DNA from: Chenopodium formosanum
Taxonomy: Eukaryota > Streptophyta > Magnoliopsida > Caryophyllales > Amaranthaceae
Direction: 5' to 3'
Length of the DNA stretch: 64,000 nt
NCBI GenBank assembly: GCA_024500155.1
Contig: CM044856.1
Location: 50,468,303 to 50,532,302 of the forward strand
Shown here: positions 19,331-31,733 of the stretch, one piece after another
Numbering within the stretch: the stretch's first letter is position 1
How the letters are laid out: each line of letters starts with the position of its first letter
Made by a program: the position numbers and the translations under genes
The notes under the pieces: generated by a model
Databases searched by the model: none
What the model saw: the letters and a program-made list of their open reading frames with translations, nothing else
Told to the model about the DNA's origin: nothing

Positions 19331-19910
19331 ATAATTATAATTGTCATGATGATTATAATTATTATTTTGATGATTGATTATGTTGCTTGATTTTTATTGT
19401 TATTGCTTGATCACACCTTTTATGCATGTTTAAAGGGAATTTTTACTTGTAATCACGCTCAATAAGATAATTAATAATCTTGTTTCGGGTTAATGTGATT
19501 ATAATTCAAGTGATCGCCAATAATAGATTTATTTGTGCATTAAATTCTACCAAAATAGATAAACAGGTTTAGGATTAATCCTATTGATTGTATGTTAGTC
19601 AGAAAGCGCACATGAATACGATCAGAATAAAGTAGAGGCCTATTATTAGGGCAGGTTCAATCTCTTTTAGGTTGGATTTGTACCTTCATCCCCGAATTCT
19701 TATTTGGTTCTAGACCTTATAGAGTTGACGATCTCTTGGATCGTTAAGGGGTGTAACCTTCATCCTGTGAACGGTTTACAAGTTCCTAAAACTTGTTGGC
19801 GACTCTTTTGCTCTATCTTCTTCCCTTTTGGACGCCACCGTACTTCGGTGTATGATCAAAGTGGGGTTCAAGCTAGGGGGATTAACACTTGAAATATTCC
19901 CTACAGTTTT

Positions 19911-19928
19911 TGGTAACTCCACTGGGGA
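19911..19928 (+). promoter_or_regulatory. Primer binding site of the gag-only element
   Basis: TGGTAACTCCACTGGGGA lies 5 bp after the LTR end. Its form resembles the TGGCGACTCCACTGGGGA site of many plant gypsy elements, with two changes. I do not decide the tRNA. Confidence 0.75.
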
Positions 19929-21595
19929 TGATTTCTATTTTAATTCCTGAATTTGTTTCAGCAATGATTTAATTAGTGGATGAGACTCGAAACGTTCTAA
20001 GTATTTCTTGTGCGTAATTTCGATTAACATTATTGTCATATGCATAAAAAAGATCTCATTGGAAAGACCATCCGTAATGAGTTAAAAACATAGGATTTTT
20101 CACGTAGGAAATTTGAGAAATATCTTTCACAACTAGGACCGAAATAACACCGCGCGAAACTGTAAAATTTTATCGAGCACAGAAAGCTGCTAAGGCATGT
20201 GGGAAGTAGCGCCAGGGGCCAGAGCATTGGCGCCAGCATTTTAACCGTAGCGCCAGACGCCAGCATTGGCGCCAGGCGCTACTGCTAAAAGCTGGCGCAA
20301 GTCTCTGTTTGCTGGCGCCAATTTCCCCCAATACCCAGCAAGAAATATGCGTTCTAATTTCGACCGGTTTTTCGTATTGTTTGCTCGATACTACTTCCTG
20401 ATTGATTTTTTTCTCTCTTTTCTGAAACCCATATGTGTTCTACATATGGACATAACCCTCTGGGAATTCATGCTCCATCTTCTCGATTGAACGCTCTGTG
20501 CAACAAAGGGTACATCCGAGATTGTTGAATTCACCAAACCATGGAAGCGAGTTTTTTTTTTCTAAAACTCGCGGTGTCCCATCCACTCGCGCCAACCCTT
20601 CACGATTAGGCTTCCGCGTGGTGCATCCGGACAATTAACCATGGACTCTCTATTGACTAAACCATAACCCGAACTTTAGAGAACTAGAGCCATGGTTAGG
20701 TTGCAAACTCATTGCATCATATTGTGCCTACTTGACTAATTGTGCATTATTTGTTGTGCATATGATCTATGATTTCTTAACTGTTTGTTTGACTTGTGTC
20801 GAGATTAATTAAATTAATGACTTAAAGAACTTTGCCTAATTAATTAATTTTAGTCAATAAAGTCTAATATTTTAATCAGAATTGACCTAGTACGACTTTA
20901 GGCACACCCTTGTTGATTAATAACACCGAAAATAGTCTTAGATTGAAGCTCCAGCATTGGCGCCAAAATCTGAGCTGTAGCGCCACTCTGTGGAGTGTAG
21001 CGCCTGGCGACAGCTCTGTCGTCTGGCGCCAAGCTACACAGTGTGACGCTAGTTTTGTCATTTTGCCGACAGTTCGGATTATTGATCGAGTCATCACCTA
21101 GTGTCTAATTAACCAGTTTGTTAAATAATTTGGTTAATTTTTACTGTCAATAACACCTTGTCGAGTCATTAATCGAGTCTAGACACTAAGTCACATAGTC
21201 TAGCCACATGGTTATGACACGAGTCTTAACATGTCACCTATACTCACTAGTCTTGGCACACACTTTGAGTATACATCACCATGACCATATCTTAGGTCCA
21301 TGCATGAGTCGGTCTTTTCTATCATTTGAGTTGGGGGGTACATTCTATTCCTAATTCTTCATATCCCTCCAACTACATCATATTCCTTCACATTCTATTC
21401 CAACCATTCTTCATTTCCTTCATCCATTGCATGTTGAATAAAGTTCGAGTCAAATAATTAACAATAAATATCCCCAAATTCCTTTTCCACAGTACTTGGT
21501 TGAGGAGAGAAGGGCGATTAATCAAGGACAACTTCTTTATTCAAGTTTCACATTTTGATAAACTGATTCCTCAAAAGAGGAAGGCTAAAAAGATA
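19929..21595 (+). other. Leader of the gag-only element, with two GGCGCC islands
   Basis: There is no gene. Two GC-rich patches (about 20205-20330 and 20950-21060) repeat the LTR word family: 'agcattggcgccag', 'tagcgccagacgcc', 'gctggcgccaa', 'gtagcgcctggcga'. Between them is A/T-rich sequence, and after 21170 a pyrimidine-rich leader leads into gag. The small ORFs crossing the patches are composition artefacts. Confidence 0.55.
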
Positions 21596-23617
21596 ATGGC
21601 AAGTCAAGAAAAAGTCAATGAGCTTAGGAACCAATTGGTTACCGTGACTTAGACACTGAAGCTACTCACACTCAAGATCGATGATCCCGTGAAGTAACAA
21701 CAAATGAACCTCATGCAAGAAAGTTTGAGCAAGCTATCTAGTGACTATAAATTTCAGGGCGTGAGTTCACAAGGGGTCTCGCTGGACAAGGAACTTCTTC
21801 CACATAAGTTCAACGCCACTGACATCCCTAAATTCAAGGCAACTGATAACCCTTATTTTCATCTAAGAGCTTTCGAAACTATAATGAACATTAAGGGTAT
21901 CGATAAGAAAGTTTTCCCCTCTCTGTTCTCACTATCTCTTGAGACCGTTTGCCAATAATAGTACTTATCCCTTGACAAAGAGAAAACCTCTACTTGGGAA
22001 TCGATAGTAAACGCTTTCATTGATAGGTACAAGTGCAATATTCAAGTTGAAACCGATCATAGACAACTTGAGATGCTAAGACAAAAAGAGAATGAAGGCT
22101 TTACTTCTTTCTTTAACAAATGGAGGGAAACTTCTGCCAAGATGATTGAGGTCCCTACCGAAAAAGAATCTGTGAGGATGTTTATCAAGAATCTCCCAGG
22201 GAAGTATTCAAAGCACTTAAAGTACTAACATAACTTGAATACTTTCAAGGCTGTGTATAATATAGGCATTGACATTGAAGATGACCTTCTGAAAGATAAT
22301 GGTGCGAGAGGAAAGAAGAACGACCATCCTTCTTCTTCATCTCCCAGTAATGAAGTACATGCCACAAACGCCTCTAAACCACGAATCCAAAGATCAAAAA
22401 GGGTGTTCACTCCACTTGGTATGAGTTATGAAACGACTTTTGAGAAGCTACACCACAAAGGACTAGTCATGCCCATAGGGCCTATCAAAGATAAAATTCC
22501 AGAAGCCAGGCCACCTAAGTGGGACCCTAATAAGCACTGCAAATATCACCAAGGAAAGGGTCACGACACTGAGGAGTGTTGGAAACTCAAAGAAGCTATT
22601 CAAGATGTGATCGATAACAATGAAATTTCCGAGATTCTAGCCATCGAAGCTGACCAAGCATCCTTCGACCCATCACTTCTTATCACACCTGTAGGAGAGT
22701 CCATGATCGAGACAGCTTATATGACCTCTCTTGATGAAGTGGCCATAAGTGAGGAGGATGAAAGTCTTTTCTTAGATAATACCAGAGAAGACTCGTCAAG
22801 TCTAAAAGAAGACGTTCGAAAATTACAAGATGTCGTTGCCGTGCTCTTGAATGTGGTAGAAGGATTAGCAAATTGGGTAATGGCCATCAAACAAAATTCT
22901 CGCCAAGGGTTTAATGAAGAACTCAATGCTCCTAAGCCACAGGCAAAACGGACCATTGAAGAATACACACCAATAGGAATGACTTACAATGAAGCTTTTG
23001 ATTGTCTACATGATCAAGGTCATATTCACTCCATTGGTCCCAATCAAGACCCTCCATCTGAAAAATGTTTTCCCAATGGGGATCCAAATTCCTATCGTTG
23101 ATACCATAGAGGTCGCGGTCACACTATCGAAAAGTGCCTCGCCCTCAAGGATCGTGTTCAAGACTTCATTGATTCAAATCTCCTTCATGTTCCTCCGCGC
23201 GACAAGAAGGACAAGATTAGTAACAATAGTAACAATGGTTGTAAAGGGAAGAAGAACGACTACCCTTCTTCTTCCGAAAACACCTACTCTAGTAATGGTG
23301 TTGGTACTTTCGACCTTAGTGAGATCCTAGCCATGGGTAATCGAAAGCAATCGAAAAGAGAATTTACCCCTATTGGAATTAGCTACGATGATGCTTTTGA
23401 TCGACTCCATGACAAGGGAATCATTACTCCCATTGGACCTATTCAAGATCCCCCACTTAAGAAAAGATTGCCTAGTTGGAATCCAAACAAACACTACAAG
23501 TACCACCAAGGTAGGGGTCATGCTACTGAGAGCTGTTAGAAGCTAAATGAGGATATCCAACATTTGATTGATAATAACAAGCTTCCCATACCTCCAGTTT
23601 ACAAGAAGAGCGAGTGA
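21596..23617 (+). pseudogene. gag of the gag-only gypsy element, with three tandem zinc-knuckle modules
   Basis: One reading frame runs from ATG 21596 to TGA 23615-23617 without a frameshift but with about seven in-frame stops (near 21650, 21695, 21956, 21959, 22226, 23099, 23537). The capsid-like part (about 21820-22230) has a 'FFNKWRETSAKM' region. Three repeats of ~85 residues then follow, each starting [FY]TPxGxxYxxxFxxLHxxG, then IGPxxxxPP, then a knuckle: CKYHQGKGHDTEEC (22538-22579, intact), RxYHRGRGHTIEKC (23096-23137, first Cys lost, stop inside) and YKYHQGRGHATESC (23495-23536, first Cys to Tyr). Such a triplicated knuckle is unusual. Confidence 0.85.
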
Positions 23618-25748
23618 TGATAAAGTAAACAACACAAGACAAGAGGCGAGCTTCAACGACAAGATTTTGTGACCTCTTTTTTCTATTCCTTTTTTATTTT
23701 TTCCTTTCCCCAATAAGTCTAGCATAGGCACCTTTTTATTCTCCTTAGATTTATTTTGTAGAATCATTATATATTTTCCTTTAATAAAAATGAGCATTCA
23801 TTTCCTTATATATGATCATTTCATTACATTGCATAAAAAAAAAAAAAAAAATCCATGTCACATTGAGAACAAGGTATACCAATGATTTGAGGCACCCCTT
23901 GTAGCCACATCATATCTCTTTTCACCTTTCAAATTTACAATCCTTTCTTCATAAACCACTTTGAGCCTCGTCTAACGATCGACCTTTTTTTTTCAACCTA
24001 CATCTACCTAACCTTGGGATGGGATGGTGTGTAACTTATGCAACTCTAAAAAAAAAAACAAAGATTGAGTGATTTCAAAAGATTAAAATAGCACAAAAAA
24101 AAAATAAAAGTGTACAAAAGGGCAAGTGTTCCAATGTCTTTGATATGAAAATGTCTTCGATATGAACACGTCTCAGATTGCGTCTCTTATCGAGTGCTCG
24201 GAAACATGAATGCCAAGTGAGTGATAGACCGCATGATCAGGATTGCCCACACTTGTGAAAATAAAATAAATGCTAAAGCAAAAAGAGCTAAAAAAAGAGT
24301 AGAAACTCAAGCATAAAATTATAAAGATTCAAAAGCGAGGTTGCACACCTTGGGGGATTATCTAGGGTCTTGAGCCTTTATCCCCTCCCTCTATATCCTT
24401 TAGCCTAACCACGTTACAACCTTTAAAAAGACCTTTTTGAGGTATACACACTTGTGCGAGGTTTGGCTAGAGCTATGTTCGGCTTGATTCCTAACGAATA
24501 CGTTGGCAACCTCACATCGAGGTGCGGCTGTAATAAACATGCATTCATATTCACATTCACACTCTCACATCATGATCATATCAGAGGATCTCCTGTTCTC
24601 ATCCCTATTCACTTAGAGCTAGACTTGGGGGCTTTATCCTTATATCATTAGCTTACCTAGCCTTAGAGTCACCACCATTTGACTCTTTTAACAAATAATA
24701 TCTTTCCACACACTTAGCCCTTGTGGCCTAGCTTTAGTGTCAATTTCACACACTGCACAGATACATGACCAAATATACTTCCCTTAGGAACCCTTTGTCA
24801 TGAAATCTTAACACAACGCTAAAGCATGCCTTGTCTTATCAACATCACTCATCAATCATAATTGTCATTGCATCACGAAGTATGAAGTGCTTAGCCTCCG
24901 TGCCTAAGTTACCTAAATACTTTCATCATTAAGTCAACAATTGAGATAGCCTAGGATGGATTAATCCTTGCACCTTGAGAGATAGTATCAAACAACATTT
25001 GACTAAGCTCATTCAACATGCATCTTCAAACTTTCGATTCTTTTTCGCGTCTTTCTTTTTTAGGAGAAAGTCGGTACCCTCCACAAAAATGACGGAAATT
25101 TTTATTTTTTTGCATTTCAAGTCAGATACATATCGAGTCACATTGAATCAACACTATGCACACACGGGTCATGAGTCACACGTGTCAAACAGTTCGAGTC
25201 GAGTCAATTTCGAGTCAATCAATCACATCGAGTCAAGTTTATGCCTTGAGTCATGTCAAGTAAATGAGTCAAGCAACATTAAACCTTAGGTCAACCTTAA
25301 GATAAATTAAAGCCTTAGGTCAACCCTAAGATGGTTAAAAAAATTGGCAAGGTTCTATATTCAAAATAAATACAGGTGCAGCAGGACAGGGAAGACTCTA
25401 CTCCAATTCCTGGCGCCAGAAATATCTCAGCAACGACAGAGATCGAAGCCTCTCAGAAAGGTGATTTCGACCTCATACAGCAATTTCGGGTTCCTTGGTA
25501 CGCCAGTTAGCCCCTATAAGCAATTTGACATGATTAAGTAGTCGGTTTGACTACAATCACAATAAGTGGTCGACCTGATGAAAGATCGTCTCACTTAGCT
25601 TAAAGCGCCTAAGAATTGGCTCATCACGGAAACACCGACATACTGGTTTTAGCGGAAGCAAAGTTCAGGCGAGCTTTAGAGATTGACAAACGTTGATCTT
25701 CGGAAATTTCTTCTTCAGAATATTATCGCAACAAACGATCAAGTATCG
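23618..25748 (+). other. Noncoding interior of the gag-only element
   Basis: Between gag and the minisatellite I find no protease, RT or integrase motif on either strand. The sequence has poly-A/T runs (23839-23850, 24049-24058), dispersed 'gagtca' words near 25130-25310 and 'ccttaggtcaaccttaag'-type repeats near 25285-25335. The small ORFs there are not coherent. Confidence 0.6.
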
Positions 25749-26095
25749 AAGCTCTTTTGTTCGGAAACGCGTGAACATCTCCATCAAAGCTCTTTTGTTC
25801 AGAGACGCGTGGACATTTCATTCAAGCTCTATTGTCCAGAGATGCGTGGGCATATCAACCAAGCTCTTTTATTCAAAGACGCGTGGACAATTCTTTTCAA
25901 GCTCTTTGTTCAGAGACGCGTGGACATTTCCTACAAACTCTTTTGTTTAGAGACGCGTGGACATTTCCTACAAACTCTTTTTCTCAGAGACGCGTGGACA
26001 TCCTATTATCAAGCTCTTCGTTCAGAGACGCGTGGACACATCATTCAGAAGATCATATCAAAAAGAAGCTCTTTGTTCAGAGACGAGTGAACATC
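25749..26095 (+). repeat. Minisatellite of about 42 bp, roughly eight copies
   Basis: Units read 'aagctcttttgttcagagacgcgtggacat..', each carrying the palindrome ACGCGT in GACGCGTGGACA. The spacing varies from 38 to 47 bp; the last unit (near 26070) has ACGAGT. All three forward frames stay open through it, which explains the overlapping ORFs. Tandem repeats before the 3' LTR are a known habit of Tat/Ogre elements. Confidence 0.9.
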
Positions 26096-26538
26096 GAAAC
26101 AGAAAGGTGGCGTTCCCTAGATTGTGGAAAGTTGTCACAAACAACTGAGGATTGTTTCAAGTGAAGCAATCTTCGATAGTATTCCCTTGGACGTGGAATA
26201 TTATCATAGCGGAGGAGGATCGTTTCAGGAGAAGCAGTCTTCTAATTTGGAAGCAGTTACAGGCGTAGCGGTTTTCAAGCGGGATGGCATTCTCTAGCTT
26301 GCAGGAGGTCATCAAAACAACGGAAAAACGGCAGCAAATCGGTTACTTTCAGAGACATGTGCTCGACGGTGCAAGATATACGTTTCTTAACTCTTTTATC
26401 TGTTTTAACTAATGCTAGTTTGCAGGTATCGACGTTACAAGAATGATTTAGGATCGCAGAACGTTCTGAATCATCCTCCGTCCCTATCGCTACTTTGACT
26501 TTCGTTTTCGAAACTTGCGTTTCTCCAAACTCAGTCAA
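26096..26538 (+). other. Region before the 3' LTR of the gag-only element; polypurine tract missing
   Basis: The sequence has 'aggagaagcagtcttc' and 'ggagcaatct'-like repeats, no ORF of note, and ends CTCAGTCAAAG directly before GTGGACACCC. A purine tract would be expected here. The junction 'caaagtggacaccc' looks like a small deletion fusing the tract with the LTR start, since the 5' LTR begins TGTAGACACCC. Confidence 0.5.
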
Positions 26539-28602
26539 AGTGGACACCCAAATGTGTCTCCCTAAAACCAAACCCAGTGATGAGTACCTTTCACGTTGAA
26601 TCATAATCGAATGAAGCGAAAGTGTGGAAAGTTTAGTGTTACGGATAGTTTTAATTTCTTTTTCTCTTCTCTCTGTTTTTGAAAATTTATTTTAAGAAAA
26701 CAGCCAATCCACTTGGTTGATCCATGATATGGGTCCAATAGTAGTGTAGTTTTATGGGGCTTGACAAGAGCTTTCCAACGATATATTATAAGCCCAATTC
26801 CGATGAATATTGAGGAAGTTATGGCCAATTTACTAAACTGGGCCCGGTTTGAGCCTTATATGCGGCCCAATGATCTAGAGGAGGGCCTAATACGATTTAT
26901 CATTTCTAATGCAATTAGGAATGGTTTTAGTTTTCTAGATTCTTCTAGAAGGTTCTTTTCATTCCTAGTTCAATTAGCATTGATAAATTGACTTTTGCTG
27001 ACTTTTCAGAGTTTTAATTAAAATCAAAGAACATTTTTGAGGAAAAGATACGATTTTATCCTCCTGTACGGCAAAATTTATCTGATTTGAGAAAACGCGT
27101 CAAAAACAGGGTTAGCGCCAAATGCCAGGCATTGGCGCCTGGCGCCAATAGCTGGCGTTGGCGCCAACTCTGTTTTACGTGCGCCAATGCTCTGTTTTGT
27201 TAATTTTATCTTTTTGGCTGATTTTCTCTATAAATAACGTATTAAAAACTCCGTTTTCATTGACCAATTCTCATCAACATTCATCTATATTCACCTACAA
27301 CCAGTTTTCAATTCTCTTTCATTCTCTTTAATCATTCGCTAATTCTAATCAAGATTTCCTTAATCATTCACCATCACTCTCTGTCTTTCTCTTTTCTAAA
27401 CTAGTCTTTTATATACAAAATTCCGCATTCATTAGATCTAGAAACACCTAGCCATATTCAAAGTTGCCTTCTCCCTAGACGTGAAAGGTTTAATTTATGA
27501 GGGTTTGGTCCTAAATCTCTATTTCAATTATTTAATTTAATTGTTTGATTTATTATTTTCCTTGAAGTTACTAACGTGTGTATTTTGTTATTAGAAAGAG
27601 GTACGAGGCATCAAAGTAAGTACTTTAATGGTTTTAATTGATGTTATGATGTAGAAATCATGTTTAAATTGTTTTTATGATATTTCTAGTATCATGTTTA
27701 GGGTAATTTTAATATTAAATATGATTGCTACGATGCCTTTTATTCTCTTCCTAATATTTATGATTGCTAGTATCATGTTAGGGTTAAAGATATGATTTTT
27801 ATTTGTTAGTGACATGCTAGGGTTTTTTTATTAATCTTGTTAGTATTATGCCTAGGATCTTGCTATTATCTTGCTTTAACATGATTATTTTAATTATGAT
27901 TATTATGATAATTATTATGATTGTTATTTTGATTATTATTATTATTATTACAATCATGGTTATTATTATTATTATTATTAATATGATTGTTATTATGATG
28001 ATTATTATTATTATTGATTATAATTTATAATTATGATTGTCATGATGATTATAATTATTATTTTGATGATTGATTATGTTGCTTGATATTTATTCTTATT
28101 GCTTGATCACACCTTTTATGCATGTTTAAAGGGAATTTGTACTTGTAATCACGTTTAATAAGATAATTAATAATCTTGTTTAGGGATAATGTTATTATAA
28201 TTTCAAGTGATCGCCAATAATAGATTTATTTGTGCATTAAATTCAACCAACATAGAAAAATAGGTTTAGGATTAATCCTATTGATTGTATGTTAGTCAGA
28301 AAGCGCACATGAATACGATCAGAATAAAGTAGAGGCCTATTATTAGGGCAGGTTCAATCTCTTTTAGGTTGGATTTGTACCTTCATCCCCGAACCCTTAT
28401 TTGGTTCTAGACCTTATGGAGTTGACGATCTCTTGGATCATTAACGGGTGTAACCTTCACCCTGTGAACGGTTTACAAGTTCCTAAAACTTGTTGGCGAC
28501 TCTTTTGCTCTATCTTCTTCCCTTTTGGACGCCACCGTACTTCAGTGTATGATCAAAGTGGGGTTCAAGCTAGGGGGATTAATGCTTGAAATATTCCCTA
28601 CA
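26539..28602 (+). repeat. 3' LTR of the gag-only gypsy element (2064 bp)
   Basis: It aligns with 17542-19905 from GACACCCAAATGTGTCTCCC to ...ATATTCCCTACA. Its first two bases are AG rather than TG. It lacks the MITE and has a shorter ATT tract. The TATA box is at 27239-27246, with the GGCGCC island just upstream (about 27114-27172). TSD TTATT follows at 28603-28607. Confidence 0.92.
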
Positions 28603-28607
28603 TTATT

Positions 28608-31600
28608 CAACCAAGAATTACAAAGAGTTGTAATCAGTAAAGAGTTTACTCACCTTGAAAATGCAATACTTGATGGTAGGGCCTCAGTCCGGTCAATTAT
28701 TGCACAAATAAAGGATATTGGAATCATTTAATCAATAGGGATCAAATTAAAATTGAATAAAGGTTTTAAAGTTACCAATATTTAATTCGCTTATGGTACT
28801 TAAAATTTTATTAAACATAATTGAATTTTGCGTTTACTTACAAGTAACATGTCGTTCCAATTTTATTGTTATATATAATCTCCTCGATTGAAAAATAAAT
28901 TTGAGAAACGTTCTTAAAAGGTTAAAAGATAATCCATAAACCTATATTCCAATTTTGCTAAGATAGTTCTAAAAAGCAAGTTTTAGAAACCCATGTCATA
29001 TGTTTGAAGTTGGCTTTATTCAAAATGTTTGAGTAAAATGCCAACACATCTTCATTTTGAAAAGTGTTTCAAGGGATATAATGAGATGGGAGGTACAAAC
29101 CCTCTAAAAGACAAGTATAGAAGTCCAATAAAACCACTTATCTTCAATATGATTGAATATAAGAAAGTGATTAAAAATCTCTATGATCAAAAGTTGATCA
29201 AATGACGCTATTCTTCATCCAGTTTATATAAGAGTTAAATAGTTGATTAAACTCTATTATAAATAATGATTGAATAGACTTAGCAAAGTCATGAAAAGTG
29301 CTTAAAGTAGTTAAGCAAAGAATCATTTTGAACCTAAGAGAAGTGTTCTAAGTGGCTCAAATGGGAAAGGTTTAGGAATATATGAGGATTGCATTAAGAA
29401 GTTATGGGCCAAGAAATGCAAACAAGTTGCTACTTCTCAAACCTAGAACTACTTACATGCTAAAAGTTGTTATGAACAACAAATGTTTTCAATTAAATGG
29501 ACCAGTTCCAATTAATTAAAAACTACCTCATATAGTTGGAAGGTAAAAGAATGGAAATGTTCCAATATAAGAAGTATATTATAGAAATTGATTTAGCACA
29601 TTGCTTCTTCTTGGACATATGATGTCGTGTTTAGTTCTCTCTCATTGAGAATGAGGTATAACTAAAGGAAGAAGTTATAGCTAAGGGAGAAATAAATCTA
29701 CAAGTCTAGAAGCAAATGTTGCTACTCCACAAGTAAAATCTACGAGTCTGGAAGCAAAAGTTGCAACTCCACAAGTAGAATCGACGAGTCTGGAAGCAAA
29801 AGTTGCAACTTTACAAGTAGAACCTATATTTCACCTTACCTTGTTATTGGCTAGAATTAAATAAATGTTTTTCATTCTTGCCATTATCAAAACACCATTC
29901 AATGTTAGTAATAACTAAGCATCGAATATTAAAAAAAACGTGGAATAAATGTTATTCTATGCTTCATTGAGTCATAATGTGTTTTTTAGATTGCTAAATA
30001 GGTTCAAAGTTTTATATGATAGAAATAATTAAACCATTTCTATATATATAAATTGTCTCTAAAATGTCAATTAATTCGAATGAAAATGAACATTGCATGC
30101 GAAAGATCCAAAGGGATGGACTTTTAATATCATTGGATTATGAATCCATTGATATATGTAATTATCATTCTAATTTGAAATTTTGACTAAGTCACCATTT
30201 AGAAAAATGATGATGAGAACTCAAGGTCGAATACATATCGATGTAAGAGAACCAAAGGTTCAAAGGCTAGAGACGGACAATGAAACTTCATCTGTGATGC
30301 GATCACTACTTGTGCGTAGTTGAAGAATAAGAGTAAAAATTTTGAAAAAGTTCAAAATGTTCAGTATGAAGTTCAGTATCAACTTGACAAGATAATGATT
30401 ACATTACAATATGATTGTAATTGTGAAAATTTAAGTCAATACATGTACTTGGCAACACATTCAAAATATTGCGATATGATTGTAATAATGAGAATTAAGC
30501 CAAGACCTTGATAAACATCAAAGAGTTGTGAAATCGTTTTACGACAAACTCCGAAAGAAAACCTTGTGAAGTGTTTATGAAGGGAGCTATTAATCTATAT
30601 AAGATATATTTTGATAATGGATGAAATTACCTATCTTCTAACCATTGTTCATGCAAGGGATATACTTTAAAGATAAGCTACAAAACTAAACAAACTACAT
30701 AGATCAAATCAAATTATAGGAAAGGCTTCATATGTGATATGGATAAGAAAAGTTCTTATTAAGTCTTTCTACAAAGCAAGGAATAAATGTTGTATTAAAT
30801 CGTTTAATGCACAATCAATTCCTATACAGAGCACGGGGTACTACTACACAAATCATACTTAGCACAAAATGTTTGTTGCTCAAGTTGATGCCCTTATGGA
30901 AATTGTTCCAAACGGTCAAGTGGGAGTAGTGTAAATCTTGAAAGAGTTCGAGAAAAGCAACAAACAAACATGGTTCAAACCATGGTTGGTTCACCCAATG
31001 CTAAAAGTGCCCGCTCAAAAAGGCAAGTGAGAGTATAAGAATCTCGAAAAGTTCGAGAGCCTTGAAAGAGTTCAAGAAAAATGATTTCGAAAATCTTGAA
31101 GAAATTTGAGAAGTAATCGAATCAAAGCAACAATATGAGCATGATTCACCTCATCTTACAAATGACAACGCGTGGTCTCATTAAGTGTAATGGGAATAAT
31201 AACCATGTGTCAAAGGTAGTACATTCCAAGTGCACATCCTCTATTGTCGTTTCTCATTGAAAACTAAACAAAGTTGTTGTATGAGTTTCAATTGTTGCAT
31301 AAAAACCCACAATGATGACTAGCATATGTAAAACTTAGCCAAAGAAATATGATTTCATATTGACTAAGAGTTCTAAAATATTCATTTTGGAACATGATGA
31401 ATATGCAAGTAACAAAGATGATTTGACAAGTTATAACTCCAAGTGGTTTAAAAACCAGGAAACCTAAAATAGATTCTAAGTTTGTAAGCAAGTGTATGAC
31501 ACTTGAATAATTTGCCTAATTGGGTAAGACCCATTATAAGAAAAGCAGAAAAGAAAGAAAAATGTTTTCTAACTAAGCAAAGACTTGTTAATGGATTCAA

Positions 31601-31728
31601 CAAATTCATAGTATGACTATGATTACGATGAAACCTTTACATTAGTCACGTTGCAAAGATCTATTAAAGATATTTTAGTGATTTCTACCTTATAAGATTT
31701 GGTAGATGGATTTCAAAATACTTTCTTG
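28608..31728 (+). pseudogene. Degenerate gag-pol interior of copia #1 (first part)
   Basis: No ORF above 70 codons survives. Recognisable pieces are a GAG-pre-integrase block near 30060-30190 (HCMRKIQRDGLL, then DYESIDIC, the usual 'RMKKLHKDGLLxSFDYESF' region), traces of integrase just after it, and the RT start at 31625-31733 (YDETFTLVTLQRSIKDIL, a stop, then DGFQNTFLK). A triple 42-bp in-frame repeat lies at 29694-29819. The Athila element then interrupts the RT frame at 31734. Confidence 0.65.
29694..29819 (+). repeat. Three tandem 42-bp units, in frame, in the copia #1 gag-pol region
   Basis: Each unit encodes a 14-residue block of the form [KE]STSLEA[NK]VAT[PL]QV, with no stop and mostly synonymous or conservative change between units. 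It lies upstream of the GAG-pre-integrase remnant. Preserved phase suggests it once was coding, perhaps a spacer between Gag and protease. Confidence 0.75.
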
Positions 31729-31733
31729 AAATT

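Larger units (their letters stand above)
17542..19905 (+). repeat. 5' LTR of the gag-only gypsy element (2364 bp)
   Basis: It starts TGTAGACACCCAAATGTGTC and ends ...AATATTCCCTACA. It is about 300 bp longer than its partner because of a MITE (17925-18161) and an expanded ATT microsatellite (about 19136-19330). TATAAATA lies at 18478-18485, just downstream of a GC-rich island (18361-18425). Confidence 0.92.
17542..28602 (+). mobile_element. Gag-only Ty3/gypsy (Tat/Ogre-like) non-autonomous LTR retrotransposon
   Basis: The LTRs (17542-19905 and 26539-28602) flank a 6.6-kb interior holding one degenerate gag and no protease, RT, RNase H or integrase. The target duplication is exact: TTATT at 17537-17541 and 28603-28607. 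The gag knuckle (C-x2-H-x4-H-x4-C followed by LKxxIQD) and the internal minisatellite before the 3' LTR resemble Tat/Ogre elements. This layout matches 'terminal-repeat retrotransposons with gag'; movement would need pol supplied in trans. Confidence 0.88.

Noticed and set aside
18923..19334. Ile/Met-rich ORFs on both strands
   Set aside because: They translate an ATT microsatellite inside an LTR; low complexity, absent from the other LTR copy.
25749..26095. CRISPR-like array
   Set aside because: Direct repeats with short, similar spacers in a plant retrotransposon; it is a minisatellite.
25683..26164. Overlapping ORFs of 63-135 codons
   Set aside because: All come from a minisatellite whose unit lacks stops in every forward frame.
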